A stretch of 64,000 nucleotides of DNA, from assembly GCF_040954835.1 (NCBI RefSeq), contig NC_090698.1, forward strand, positions 4,524,501 to 4,588,500. Reading direction: 5' to 3'. The notes below the pieces were generated by a model. That model had not been told where the DNA came from. It ran no database searches and was given only the letters and a program-made list of their open reading frames with translations. Of this stretch, positions 48,701-60,700 are shown one piece after another. The stretch comes from Lepisosteus oculatus (lineage: Eukaryota; Chordata; Actinopteri; Semionotiformes; Lepisosteidae). The position numbers and the translations under genes were made by a program. Position 1 is the first letter of the stretch. Each line of letters begins with the position of its first letter.

Positions 48701-51700
48701 TTGCAAAATAGCAAGAAATATTTTCAGTCCTTAACTTCCTCAGTTTGAAAAAGCAAAAACTGCCCCCCAAGATGCATGAGAGTTAGCACAGTCTGCACTG
48801 ATGGAGTTCACCTGAACAGGGGAAGCTCATCAGAAAGGTATGTCATACCTACTTCATGTGCACTTAAAGGTGGTAATCCATGCTATTTGAAAATATGACC
48901 AAATCAATGGCTTTTTAACATGTAGCAGCCTATTTTGTATTATTTGACATTCATGGACTTAAGATAAGAACTTTTTTCCTGTCACGTTGCACAAATATAA
49001 AAGGCAGGAAACTTGGAAAATGTCCAAAAAAAGGTTTTTGCAAGCCACTTATTATCCAACACCATGATGCATTACAGATCAGTAACTGCAAATTCGCAGA
49101 TGATCGAGGACGTTAGTTTCCCATTTCTAGCTGTAACAATAATGGACAGACAATTCTGGCTGTAGGTCCAATTCCAGTGCCCAGCCATTCTTTTCCATCA
49201 ATGTGGGTATCTGATCCAACCAATGCAGCATCATTTACTTGGAAACCTAAACCTCATGAGCTTCATATCATAGGACAATTCATCTACTGCAATGCAAAGC
49301 AATGTAGACTTTAAACATCCATTGAACACTTGATAGGATCATTCTCCTGATCTTTAAAAATGCCATTTACCCCCCAAAAAGCAATTTAAAGGGAAAATTA
49401 CAAACCCAGAACCAGGCAGCATGTTTGCATTGGGCCCCATGAATTTGCATGAACAACCAGTTTTTCCCGGTGATTATAATTCCTTACATACAGTGCTTTT
49501 CATCACAAAGGATCCCAAAGGGCTTTACATACAGAAATGGACTGTGCAAACTGAGTCAAGCGTGATCTTTCAGTAGGCCAGACTAAACAAGCACAGAGTT
49601 AGCATCAGCCATGCCATTGGGGTTAATACCACTAATCTTACAAAGTGTGCCATGAGACCTTTACTGACCCAGCAGCCAGGACTCCATTTAAGGGTCTCAT
49701 CCGAAGGATGGCACAACGTCTACAGTCAACATATTGGGGTATGGGCCTGGAAACTCTAGCCCAGAAGGAAGAGCGCCACCTACAGGTCCACCAACACCAG
49801 CTGCAGCAGCAACCTAGATTTCCGTGGAGGTCTCCCATCCCAGTACTGACCAGGCCCAGCCTTGCTTAACTCCCGAGATCTGGGGAGATCGGCTAGAAGG
49901 TGGTGCTGCTTATACCATTACGTCGTTAGTACTTACACAGTCAAACAAAAGGCTAAACATCTTTAAAGTTTCAAATAAATCTTTACAGAAAAAAAAGAAA
50001 AAACCCACTTACTAGTTTGGGATGTAAACTTGCTTAAGTCGGCTCTCTGCTTCTGCTGCCTTTAGACGTTTCTGAAGAAGGATAAAGAACACATGACCCA
50101 CCAGTCAGGGTTTCTTACGTTTCTTGGTATGCAAATGATATTACCGACAGGCCACAGAGACGTGCCTTAAGCCTCTGAGTATGTTTATCATTATTGATTA
50201 TTGATCAATTATTGATTAAGCTTCAAATGAAATAGGTTTCAAGGAATGGAGAGGTGCTAGAAATTCTAACTGTGCATTTAGGAAATCTGTCCTGCCTTTA
50301 ATGTTAACCAGCCAACACTCCTGGGTTTTAACGGGCTTCGACTGGTTTCTTTTTTTATGCAAAATTAAGGCTCGCCGGTTTCTTGGTTGTAAAAATTGTG
50401 CATTGCCCAGATCTTGCTTAGGAACCCCATGACCTCACGGAGGGGAGAATGAGGATGCGCAGGCAGACCCCTCTGATGCCCCACATCTTCAAGTCACTCA
50501 ACACATCACGGGCAGCGTGAGCCCCTGCAGGAGTCTCAGTGCCGACTGGAGGAGAGGTACAGCCTTTACCTATAGTACCCCTTGTCTGCAAGCACCCAGG
50601 AGACTACAGTGGCGCTGACAGAGCCCTGGATGACTTTGAACACTCTACCTTCGTAGGCCAACTGTGAGCTGCCACTGGGGGAATCCCAGTTACAGTTGGC
50701 TATTGACCTGATCCAGGCTCGAATCCACGATCAAAGAGCTTAGCCTTCGCCTGGGCTTTGAGCCACCTGGAAGCCTCGTGAATGGGTCTCTTTCTAAATG
50801 GTCGTAGGATATATTCTTATGCCATTACCTACCAGATCAGAGAATTTAACTTTGAGCATAGGGTAAAGGAACAAACACCTACCTGTTGAACGTATCTGTC
50901 TGTGGTCTTCCACATGTAGTAATACTCTATAATACTGGTCAAGGATTTCCAAGGAAGCTGTAAACAAAATGAATTAGGATCGGTTCATGGATATATTAGT
51001 CATGTGAACAGGGAAGAGCAATACAGAAACTTTTATAAAACGTTTAACTGAAGTCACTGTAATGAAATACATGCGACTTGTTGGCGGACAGGGAAAACTT
51101 CATTTTTAACAAATGATCTGAACTGTAATTGGCAATTAGAAGCACACGCATTTCACTACCTTCACATAAACAATATATTTTCATGAGCTCTGCTTTACCG
51201 CAAAACTAAGAAATCAAAAGTGAATCTGAATGCGAGAGCTGTGCTTCACGTTTGGTGATAAACAGCCCATTCTTCTGAATCCGCACAGTCAGAACAGCTC
51301 AGCCACGAATGAGTAAAAGCTTCCAGTAGATCAAAATCACACTAAGAACGGGCTAGCACAGGGACAAGCAGTAAAATGACACTGAACTGCTGTCTTGATT
51401 CATGCACACAACGATGCACGTGTACTCTGAACACACGCGTACTCACTGCTCATGAACCCCACGAGCTGAGAGGAGCCTAATCATTTGTACTCAGCAGGAA
51501 CCTTTGCTCTGGAAGCAGTCAGTTGATCAGACAACAGCCGTGCAAGGACGCACTGTAAGGCAGTTCACAAGGTCTTTCCAGGAAGCTCCTGGAAGCATAG
51601 TCCTGCGGGCACAGTCCCGTCACAGCACCGAGGAAACGGAGCTCGGCTTTGCTGAAGACGGGACTCTCCACACAGGCTGCCCCTATGCAAGGGCTTGAAG

Positions 51701-54700
51701 CACTTCAGGTTCTGCAACTGCAAGCTCCTGTAAGTAAGCCAGTGCAGATGCAGGACATTTGAATTTATGAGTACAGCGTGCACCAACCAAGACACTGAAT
51801 ACGAGCTTTGGGTTTTCAGCTGTTCTGGCACCGCCTGTAGGAGAGCTTGCGGCTCATTCAACCCCGGCCCCCCGAACAGGTCAGACCACTACAGAACGGC
51901 AGTCGGATTTCCGTCCCCGAGCGGCTTCTGCAAGGGGGAAGCGCACCGCGACTACGCAACGTACAAAGTCCTGCCTGATGTCGGCAAAGTCCTTGCCATA
52001 TTTCTCCAGCGCCTCTTCGAAGAGGTTGGCCTCGGAGGCGGACCACTCCTCCATCTCGTCCCGGCACAGGACCGGCCCGCCCTGCGGCACCAGAGCCGTG
52101 ATGGCCCGCGACATGTCGTAGCCGGTCCGGTGCAGCGTGTCCATGGCGTGGAACTGCGAGGGCGAGAAGAGAAGAGGCTCGTGGTTTCATGAACAATAGG
52201 AGGCTCAGGGCTGTTTCAATAATACACTAAATACCAGGGAACGTAGAGAAAGCCCCCTTATACACACTGTAAACTTATTTTATAAACAAACCGAGGAAAG
52301 ACCAAAGTCTGTTCCACCTAATTTGGTTTAAATGAGTCTCGTGTCTGACAGCCAAGAGCCATTATCTCTACCCTTCAGCACCACTGCCAGACTAATAGGT
52401 CTGCCAGACGAGAGGCCATTAAGGGAGAGGAAACAGGAGAAAAGGTCAAGGTGAACTCCTGGGAGCTGTCATGAAGTCAATCAGGAGGTTGAAAGTTATC
52501 TGAAACTTAAAAGGCCTCGAGAGCAGCCGAGCTGTCCCAGGGCCGACAGGATGTTGCTGGGCTGGGCTGGGCTGGGCTGGGCTTACCAGGGTGATGTCCC
52601 GAGAGGCGGCGGCCGCGCTCATGTGAAGACTGGGCTGTCGGATCGAGCTGCTGCAGTCCAAAGCACGGGCGAACGTACCCACAGAGCTGTGGCACCGAGA
52701 GAGAGAGAGAAGGAGAGCGTGGAAGTTTAGGGTTGGCTCAGAGGAGCCTGGAAATCGAGCCCTGATTGGGTGGCCTGCGGCTGAAGGCAAAGGGGTTGTC
52801 ACCCAAGGTCATGTGGCGCACGCCCAGGCTCTGTCACTGCTAAACACTAAGCATCAAAGAAACCCAGTGCGGAGCGTCACTCAGTTAACATCATCCCCAC
52901 TGTCAACCATGATGGCATCAACATTATATTACAGGTCTGCTGCTGATAAGCAGGGGCAAGAAAGCTTGTGAAGACTAATGTGAACATAGATGGAGAAAAG
53001 TACCAGCAATTCTTAAGAGCAAATCCCACTTCAGCATCGCCTGAAACCGGGGCAAAAATTCACCTTTCAGTAGGACGGTGATCCAAAGCTACACTGGAGG
53101 AGCTTAAGAATAATTAATTGAACGGCCTTAACTGGCCCCAGTCAAAGTCCTGACGTGAATCTGTTTTGAGAATCCATGAAGACTCCTGTCCTTAAGTGAT
53201 CCCCAAGCAACATCAGAGAGCTCAAGCCAAACTGCCGTGTAAATTGGGCACAAACCGTACCAAGAAACCAGTTATCAATAAATTCTTCCCTTTTCAAATG
53301 TTACAGCTCATCTGAGCGCTTACCGTGCAATTACCAGAAACTGGTCAATCTGTTTATCTGTAAGAGGGCTCTCGGGTTCCCAGATTTTTGTTTCTAACTC
53401 GGCCTGGTCTCTGCCATCTTCCTCCCCTGAAACAACAAAAAGGCTTTTTTTTAAAATAATTATTAATAATAGATGCTTTCCAGTTTTTTTTCCTGCTTCC
53501 ACCACAATGCTCAACTGACATTACTTCTGTTTATAGACTGCCATGGCAAAGTGGTTAACCTATAAGGACTTCACAGGCAAGACCCTCCAACAGTACAAGC
53601 ACGTCCTGTTCTCCTCCAAGCGCTTGCTTGTTTGCACACCGCGAGCTCGACGATACCTTCCAGCAGAGCAACAATCTGTGTGATGTGGACTGAGTGCTGG
53701 GTGACGAGCAGTGAACCCCACGACACACAGGGGGCACAGCGTTCACGTTCCACAGGCCTCCCTACTACACTCGGAGCAAAAGAAAGCCTCGACTGTGAAA
53801 ACACAGGGGAAGCAGGGCGTTTGTGAACACCAGCCAGCATATAAACTGATATATCCAGCGGCTATATCGCCCTGCAGCTCACAGCATGCAGCCCACTGAA
53901 GCTCAGCAGGTGTGAGCCTGGTCAGTATCTGGACGGGAGACCTCCTGGGAAACACTAAGGTTGCTGCTGGAAGTGGTGTTAGTGTGGCCAGTAGGGGGCG
54001 CTCCCCCTGCAGTCTGTGTGGGTCCTAATGCCCCAGTATAGTGATGGGCACACTATACTGTAAAAAGAGACCCCGTCATTCAGTGGAAGCATGAAACCAA
54101 GGTCCTGACTCTCCAAGTTTGTTAAAAATCCCACTGCATTTCTTTGAAAACAGTAGGGTACGTGTAATCTTGGTGTCCTGGGTAAATTTCCCCCCTGGGC
54201 TTTACCCATCATGGCCTCCTAATAATCCCCCTCTCTGAACTGGCTTCATCACTCTGCTCTCCTCCCCACTGAGAGCTGGTGTGTGGGGAGAGTACTAGTG
54301 CTCTATGGCTGCCGTCGCATCACCTAGGTTGGGCTGCACACTGGTGGTGGAGATGAATCCTCAATAACTGTAAAGCGCTTTGAGTGGAGTGTCCAGAAAA
54401 GCGTAATATAAATGTAAGGAATTACTAATTACCTGCAACCCAGGGTCAGATTTAAAGCGACTGAAAGTTGCGCAGTTCTCCTTTTTGGTCTGGTAAAAAA
54501 TAAGTTATCTAGAAAGCTCTAAAAATAAAGCCAGAAGAGACGAGAACATTTCCACAAACAGTGGAAAAGCCTCCATTTTCTTAGCAGCTTCAGTGCTGCT
54601 GCAGGGGGGACTGGACTGCACACAGAATCGGCCGACAGGCTGCAATGTCTTGTCACTCCTTTGCATCAGAGTGCAGACAGAATAGATGGTGCGCCTTTCA

Positions 54701-57700
54701 GAAGTGACGAGTCAGCAAAAGCAGAGAGATGGTGTTATTAGGCAACTAAATCTAGTTTGCTGTACTTTGAGACGGCAGTCATTTACAATCCAGTGAAAAG
54801 AATGTAATCTCTATATGACGGGGGGGGGGGGATCTGCCTGTGCCTACCTTCATTCAGCAGATCCGTAATATCAGCCTGAAACCTGGGTCCGACTCGGATT
54901 TCCCCCTTGTCTGCAAGGAGTGTCTTTTGCTGAGGGTCGTACACGAGGCAGTAGAAGAAACAATCCTGGGGACGAAAGCTGAATGAGCAACAGGACCTGT
55001 GAGGGGAAGCTACCATGACACTGGCTGTACGTCACGTTCTCAACATCCCCCATCCTACAACAGGGCACACCGCTTCCTTCTTCCTCCTGACAGCCTATTA
55101 AACAGTCTGCGAAGACGAAGGCGGCCTACATTCCAGAAACGAACTCCGAAACCCCCGGGATGGCGCGGATCTTCACTGAAACCGGCTGAGCGCACACAAA
55201 AGGGTGTTTTTTTTTCTCCCCAGGAATGTGCCCAGCCCCTCCTGATATCTGAGCTGCGAGTGAAACACGGCGCCAAGAGCCTCAGGAACCCAAGACAACT
55301 TCTGCTCGCAAGAGTTACAAAAGCAGCTCCGAGCGTAAAAGGAGGGGCCGGGCTGAGGTTTCTCCTCGAGCAAAAAAAAAAAAGCCGTCTGACAGGGAAT
55401 GCCGTCTCGGGGGTCCCGATAGTTTCCAGCGCGCTAAAAATAGCAGCGCCAACGCACGCAACAGGTACACGCGGGGATCCGCGCAGCTAGCTGTTTAGCT
55501 GCTGAGCCGGCACATCGTCATGGGAGACGGAGCAGCCTTCTGGATAAGTGGAATACCCATTGTGAGTGGATGGCCTCTTCCATTTACAGCTCGCCGAGGC
55601 TGAACAGAGACCCCAGAGACGGCTCTCACTCCTCACACGGGCATTTCCATTCTGATGCCACTTTGGTCTTTTTTTCTTTTGAGCCCAAATTCTCTCTCGA
55701 TTTTTTTTTAAGATGCCCCCTGTTCAAAACCGGGAAGCCTGCTTTTCTCTGCAAACTGAGCCGAAGAAGCACCTTCATCGCTCTTCTGCCCAATGTTAAA
55801 ATAAAAAGTCATGAGAATACAAACAATTGGTCTTGCTCAACAGGCCGAGAGCTGGAGGGGAAAAGAAGTGAGACCGTTCTCCAGTTCTGAGAGCGGGGTG
55901 GTTTAGATTTCAATCTTACCTCTTTTTCCAGATAGGAAAACAGAGCCTCTGTCTCATTGAGAAGGGTTACACAGCACTTTCCCCTAAGCAGAAAAGCAAA
56001 ACAAAGAACCACAAGGAATATAAAAAATGGATGCAAGTTCTGCATAGTATTTTTCTTTCCTATTCTTTTAAAATCAGGAGATTGATGATATTCCATTTTT
56101 TCACAAAATGAAGTTCTACTCTCATGCAACAAAGCATCCAAGTAAAACAGAAATTTAGCAGTGGCTATTTAAAAACAATCAGACCTTGATCACAAATCAG
56201 GGTAACTGTACTTGGGTTACATCCAATGAAAAGCACTCAAAGCAGTGTAATTCAGAATATAATTTAATCCACTCCAAATAAAGACCAGGTAATAACAAAA
56301 ACAAGGTTTAACAATTTTATAAGTCTAGTCCAATTTTATTACTCTTTGAAAGAGCTGCACCAGCTCTTTCAAAGATTTAACTGTTTAGATCAAGTTAAAA
56401 AAAAAAGAAGCAAAATATTTTGCTCAGAAACTAAGAAGCTTTCAGAAAAACCTGTCTCTTAGTGGCCAGGCATGGGCTGGGATTTTCCGAGGGTCTGAGA
56501 TCTTTGCCGCAGCTTTGGAAAACAAAAGCAGAGAGATCTGGGCTGGCGTGGAGGTCCGCTCTCACCGGATGTGTGTGGCCGGAAGGGACTCCAGTTGCCG
56601 GGACAGAAAGAGCTCTCTGTGCTTCAGCTGGTGCCTCTGCTTCTCGGTCAGCTGCTGCAGGCTCTCGCCTTCCATCTCCTCTTCCAGCTCCTCTGCAATT
56701 AACCCAACGGGCGGCGCCGAGGGTGAGGGGAGAGACCACAGAAAGTCAACTGTACTGGGTAACCTCAAGGTGGGACGGGCAATTCCTTTCTTACAGCACC
56801 ACAGGGCTTGGGGTATCTGTGGCAAATTAGACCCTGATTACACAATGGAGGTAATTACTTGAAGTTTTAAAAAAAACACCATTTTTTAAAGTCCAAAGCC
56901 AGGTGTTAATTGAAAGGTAAAAGTCTGGAACCCAAGCACTCCAGGAGTGTATTTTTGGCCTGCATATACCCAACCTTCCTTCTGCCCGTCTTCTTAAACA
57001 CACAAGGTAGGGATAAGTGTTGAGTATCACGAGCAGCAGGGGTACTTAATTTACTTATCCGAACACGGTAATTAAAAATGATGAGCGTTCACAATCCTTA
57101 AGGCTCCTTGCCTTAGCACAGGCTGAGATCATGATCACGGGTTCGAGCCTGGGTCATGTTACAAGCCAAATGTGACCAGGATCTCCCAACCAGCGGCAGA
57201 CAACTACTGCTCCCGAGGACAGAATGGTACTAGCTGGCCAGGGCTCTCAGCAGGCGTGTGCAGCTGGAGATCCCCAAGATCACCGAGAAAGGCACACTCC
57301 TCCTCCGATCACACAAGGCTGTGCTGCCTGGGACGTGTTAAAAGAGGAGTGGTGGGCGGGGTTAAAGGAGTCTCCCTCATTCTCCCCTAAGCAGTCATGA
57401 GCCAGAAATTTCGAAACCATTTTTTTTTAAAAAAAGATCACAAGTGGGACAAGCAGCTCTCAAAGACCAGAGATAAGTAACCCTAGTCTAAGACAGAGGT
57501 CTACACAAAAGGTCTCCATCTAATGTTTATTCCCATTAGTAATACTATCATTTTCAACTATGCTACACCAGCTTATAAAAGTGAATTTTATTTCTCTCAT
57601 AGGCCACCTGAAGCTTGTGCAGGAACATCAAGGCAAGCGCCTTCCGATAAAGTGTTAAAAAAAAAAAGCATCAGCAGGATGCCCGCCCGCAGATTCACCC

Positions 57701-60700
57701 TATCCAGGAGCCTAACATGGCTGCCTGGAGGTCCATAGTAACCTTGTGTTGTTGTTGCTAAGTGAAGCAGGAAATAGAGTTGATTACATAGCTGGCAAAA
57801 AGTCACATGACTGTGAATTGTGTCATCGCGGCTTGGCCGCGCGCCAAGACAAAGGCAGCGCAGGAGAGGAAGCAGGAGCCGGCAGGAGAGGGAGGGGAGG
57901 GGGAGAGCCTGTGGAGGAAGAGGCTCCCCTGCGTGCCAGCCGTGAAGTCACAGACTTTCCTCTCATTGACACAGCACACGGGAGCCCGGCTTCACCGCGG
58001 GCCCTACAGCGCTCGGCCTGTCGATCCGCTCCTGTTAACATCGCCGAGGGAGAGAGCTCGCGCTGTTCCGACGTGAACGCAACTAGATTTCGCAGTACCG
58101 TTTTAAAATGCCAGGCCGGGATGAAGTACAGCTCTCAGAACTCTAAGCCTTAATATGTTCTGCATTTTGCTGAGAAATAAAGTGAGGCAGGAGACGAGCA
58201 TGGACTGCTGTGACTCTGAGTTAACAGAAAACTGCTGTAATACAACTACTGCACCTGCATCAGTCTCTATTATCCAAACAAAGACTCTTTAATCCATAGT
58301 TTTATGTTAGGATTAAAAAATAAATAAATATTATTATATCACCTGAATGTGGAAGCAATGATAGTTACACAAATGTCCTCTATTCACTCCGTACCAGCTC
58401 TGGAGGGTAGAAAGTCCAGCGAGCTGCACAGGTCATGCTAAACAGGGGATTTCACAGCCCGAACAACAGTCCAGACTCGGACCCGAGCCGAACAGAGTTC
58501 AACTCCCACAGTTTGCTTACTCCACCACAAACAGAAAGGCCACCCATTAAGACAGCGTGGCTGAGCGCAGACAGAAGACAGATGTTCTGGGAAGCGATTT
58601 CCCTCACTGGTGCTCTCCTGGTGCCGGGAGAGAAGACGCTTTCAAGTAAACACCAGAGGCTCCAGCAGACTCAGCACAGTGGGTCTTCGCTGCCACCAGA
58701 AGACAGCCCCTTGGACCTCTGTAGCCCAGGAGATATACCCATCTCTCATTTTCAATCATGGCATGTGATAACACTACACATCCTAATGCACCTTGAAGGG
58801 TTGCTCTTAAGTAAAAATGAGGTGCAGGTATCTTACGGTTTGCATGGTCAACAGGAGACACAGTTCAGAGAGAGTTATCAGGCCAGGAAAGTGTTTGCTG
58901 GTACAGGTCTTTCCAACAGGACAATTTCTATCCAAGGAACAGGCAGTCCAAACAGCAAAGCAGGAGACTGCTTCAATTTCAGCATAGTTCCCCATGTGGC
59001 CTTTAAACAAATTATAGCATACAACAAAGAAAGTCTAAGGCACCGGGGGAATGCATGCAATGTTTTCATGTCACACAAAAATTGTCAAGAGTGATGAGCC
59101 ATCCTGAAGATTAAGGAGGAAAGAAAATAACTGGAAAAAACTGAAACAACTTGCTCAAAACAGGAACGTATTCTCCTCAGTTTTGTTTCTGTTCCATTGT
59201 ACAATTAACCATGCTCCCCTACTCAACACTTACAAGAGCACAAAAACGACCACCAAAGAAGTCATCATTTCCTGATTTTTCTTCCTACATGAGGTGAACC
59301 GAATGCTTAAGATTCTTTGGACCTTTTTCATTTTCATTTTTAATTTGCCCGACCACAATATTTCCCAGCGAGCTTATTTTTACTTACCAGGTAAGGTGAC
59401 TTTGCAGTGCATAACAACACTGCCATTAAGTCAAAGCAATGCCAAGAACCAGCAGTGACCAACACTGAACACATTCCAACCTTAATGTAATAAACATACC
59501 CTGTCACGTCTTCAGAAGCACAGCACTTCTCAAACTTGGTCACTGCTGCGGGTTTGTGAGGGAAAAGACTGGCGGACATTCTGCCAACCAAGATATCAGT
59601 TAGCATGAAAGACCAATGCCAAAACACTAGCTTGAAAAGGTGCAGTCCTGCAGGTTCTGCTGACCCCTTTGAACCACACGGACCCCCCCTAGCAAAGCTG
59701 AAATGAAAGCCCCTTTCAGGAAGCACACCACCCTCCACAAGGGAGCACTCACTCGCATGTTTGTCGGCCAGAGCGATGAGGTTGCTGGGGATGTCCCTCC
59801 GTCTGTAGAAACACACCACTTTGGCCTCCACATTTCCATTGGCAGTCTGAGAACAGGAAGAGGAGCAAGCCGGTTACCAGGCATGACAAAGACACATGAG
59901 AAACGGCACATATGAATTCAAATTCATTTCCGCACAGAGGAGGAGTCAAACGTAGCCAATTTACTGGAACACAAAAACAAGCTAATATTGGCATCAGGAA
60001 AAAAAAAATCCACTTGCTGCAACGTCACTCAAGTGCAGTTCAGTAATTTTCCTAATATTTCAAGGTTTCCGAACATGAGGTCATTACCTTATTCTGACCC
60101 TGCTTGCCGTATTGAATACTTAAAACCCTAAATTGTAATGTGAGCACAAGTTAAAGGAACAGCAATTCTGTTGTCCTTTATGTTTCCTAGCTCGGAATTC
60201 TGCATGCACAGAAAATGATCAGGGTAGACGGTGCAGGATGACATCAGTTTAGACCTGTCCTACAGCTTCTTTTGCCGGTACTCATGGATTTGCAAGCAAT
60301 TAAATTCATTTGCTCTCAAAGTCAGGGCAAGTTGCAGAAGATCATCCAGCAATCGGGGTTGATAAATCAACTTAATCTCCCAAAATCCCATCTGAAAATG
60401 TGATGATATTATTCAGCACTGGGTGGATTTGCTGTGAATTGACTAGATGCAGAGCAAGGGTCCAGGAGGTCCACTCTGTATAGACTGTACCAAGTTCAGA
60501 GTGCAGCTCAAGAGCTGCACCTCCTGGCTCTCTGCCATTGGTCTCGCAGAACGCAGTGGAACACTTTTCCCCATAGAATTAGGAATTCCAAGTCCGTTTT
60601 CCAATCGATCCTTGACACTTGATCGTTTCAGAGCGTCAAGTGCTTTTCCTACAGATTTGTTCTCATTATAATGATTCTACGGTCTAGTGTTCTGAAATTA

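Noticed and set aside
58435..59094. 219-codon plus-strand open frame in MTA1 intron 3
   Set aside because: No recognisable domain or signal; composition is unremarkable. A homology search with any orthologue hit would reopen it.
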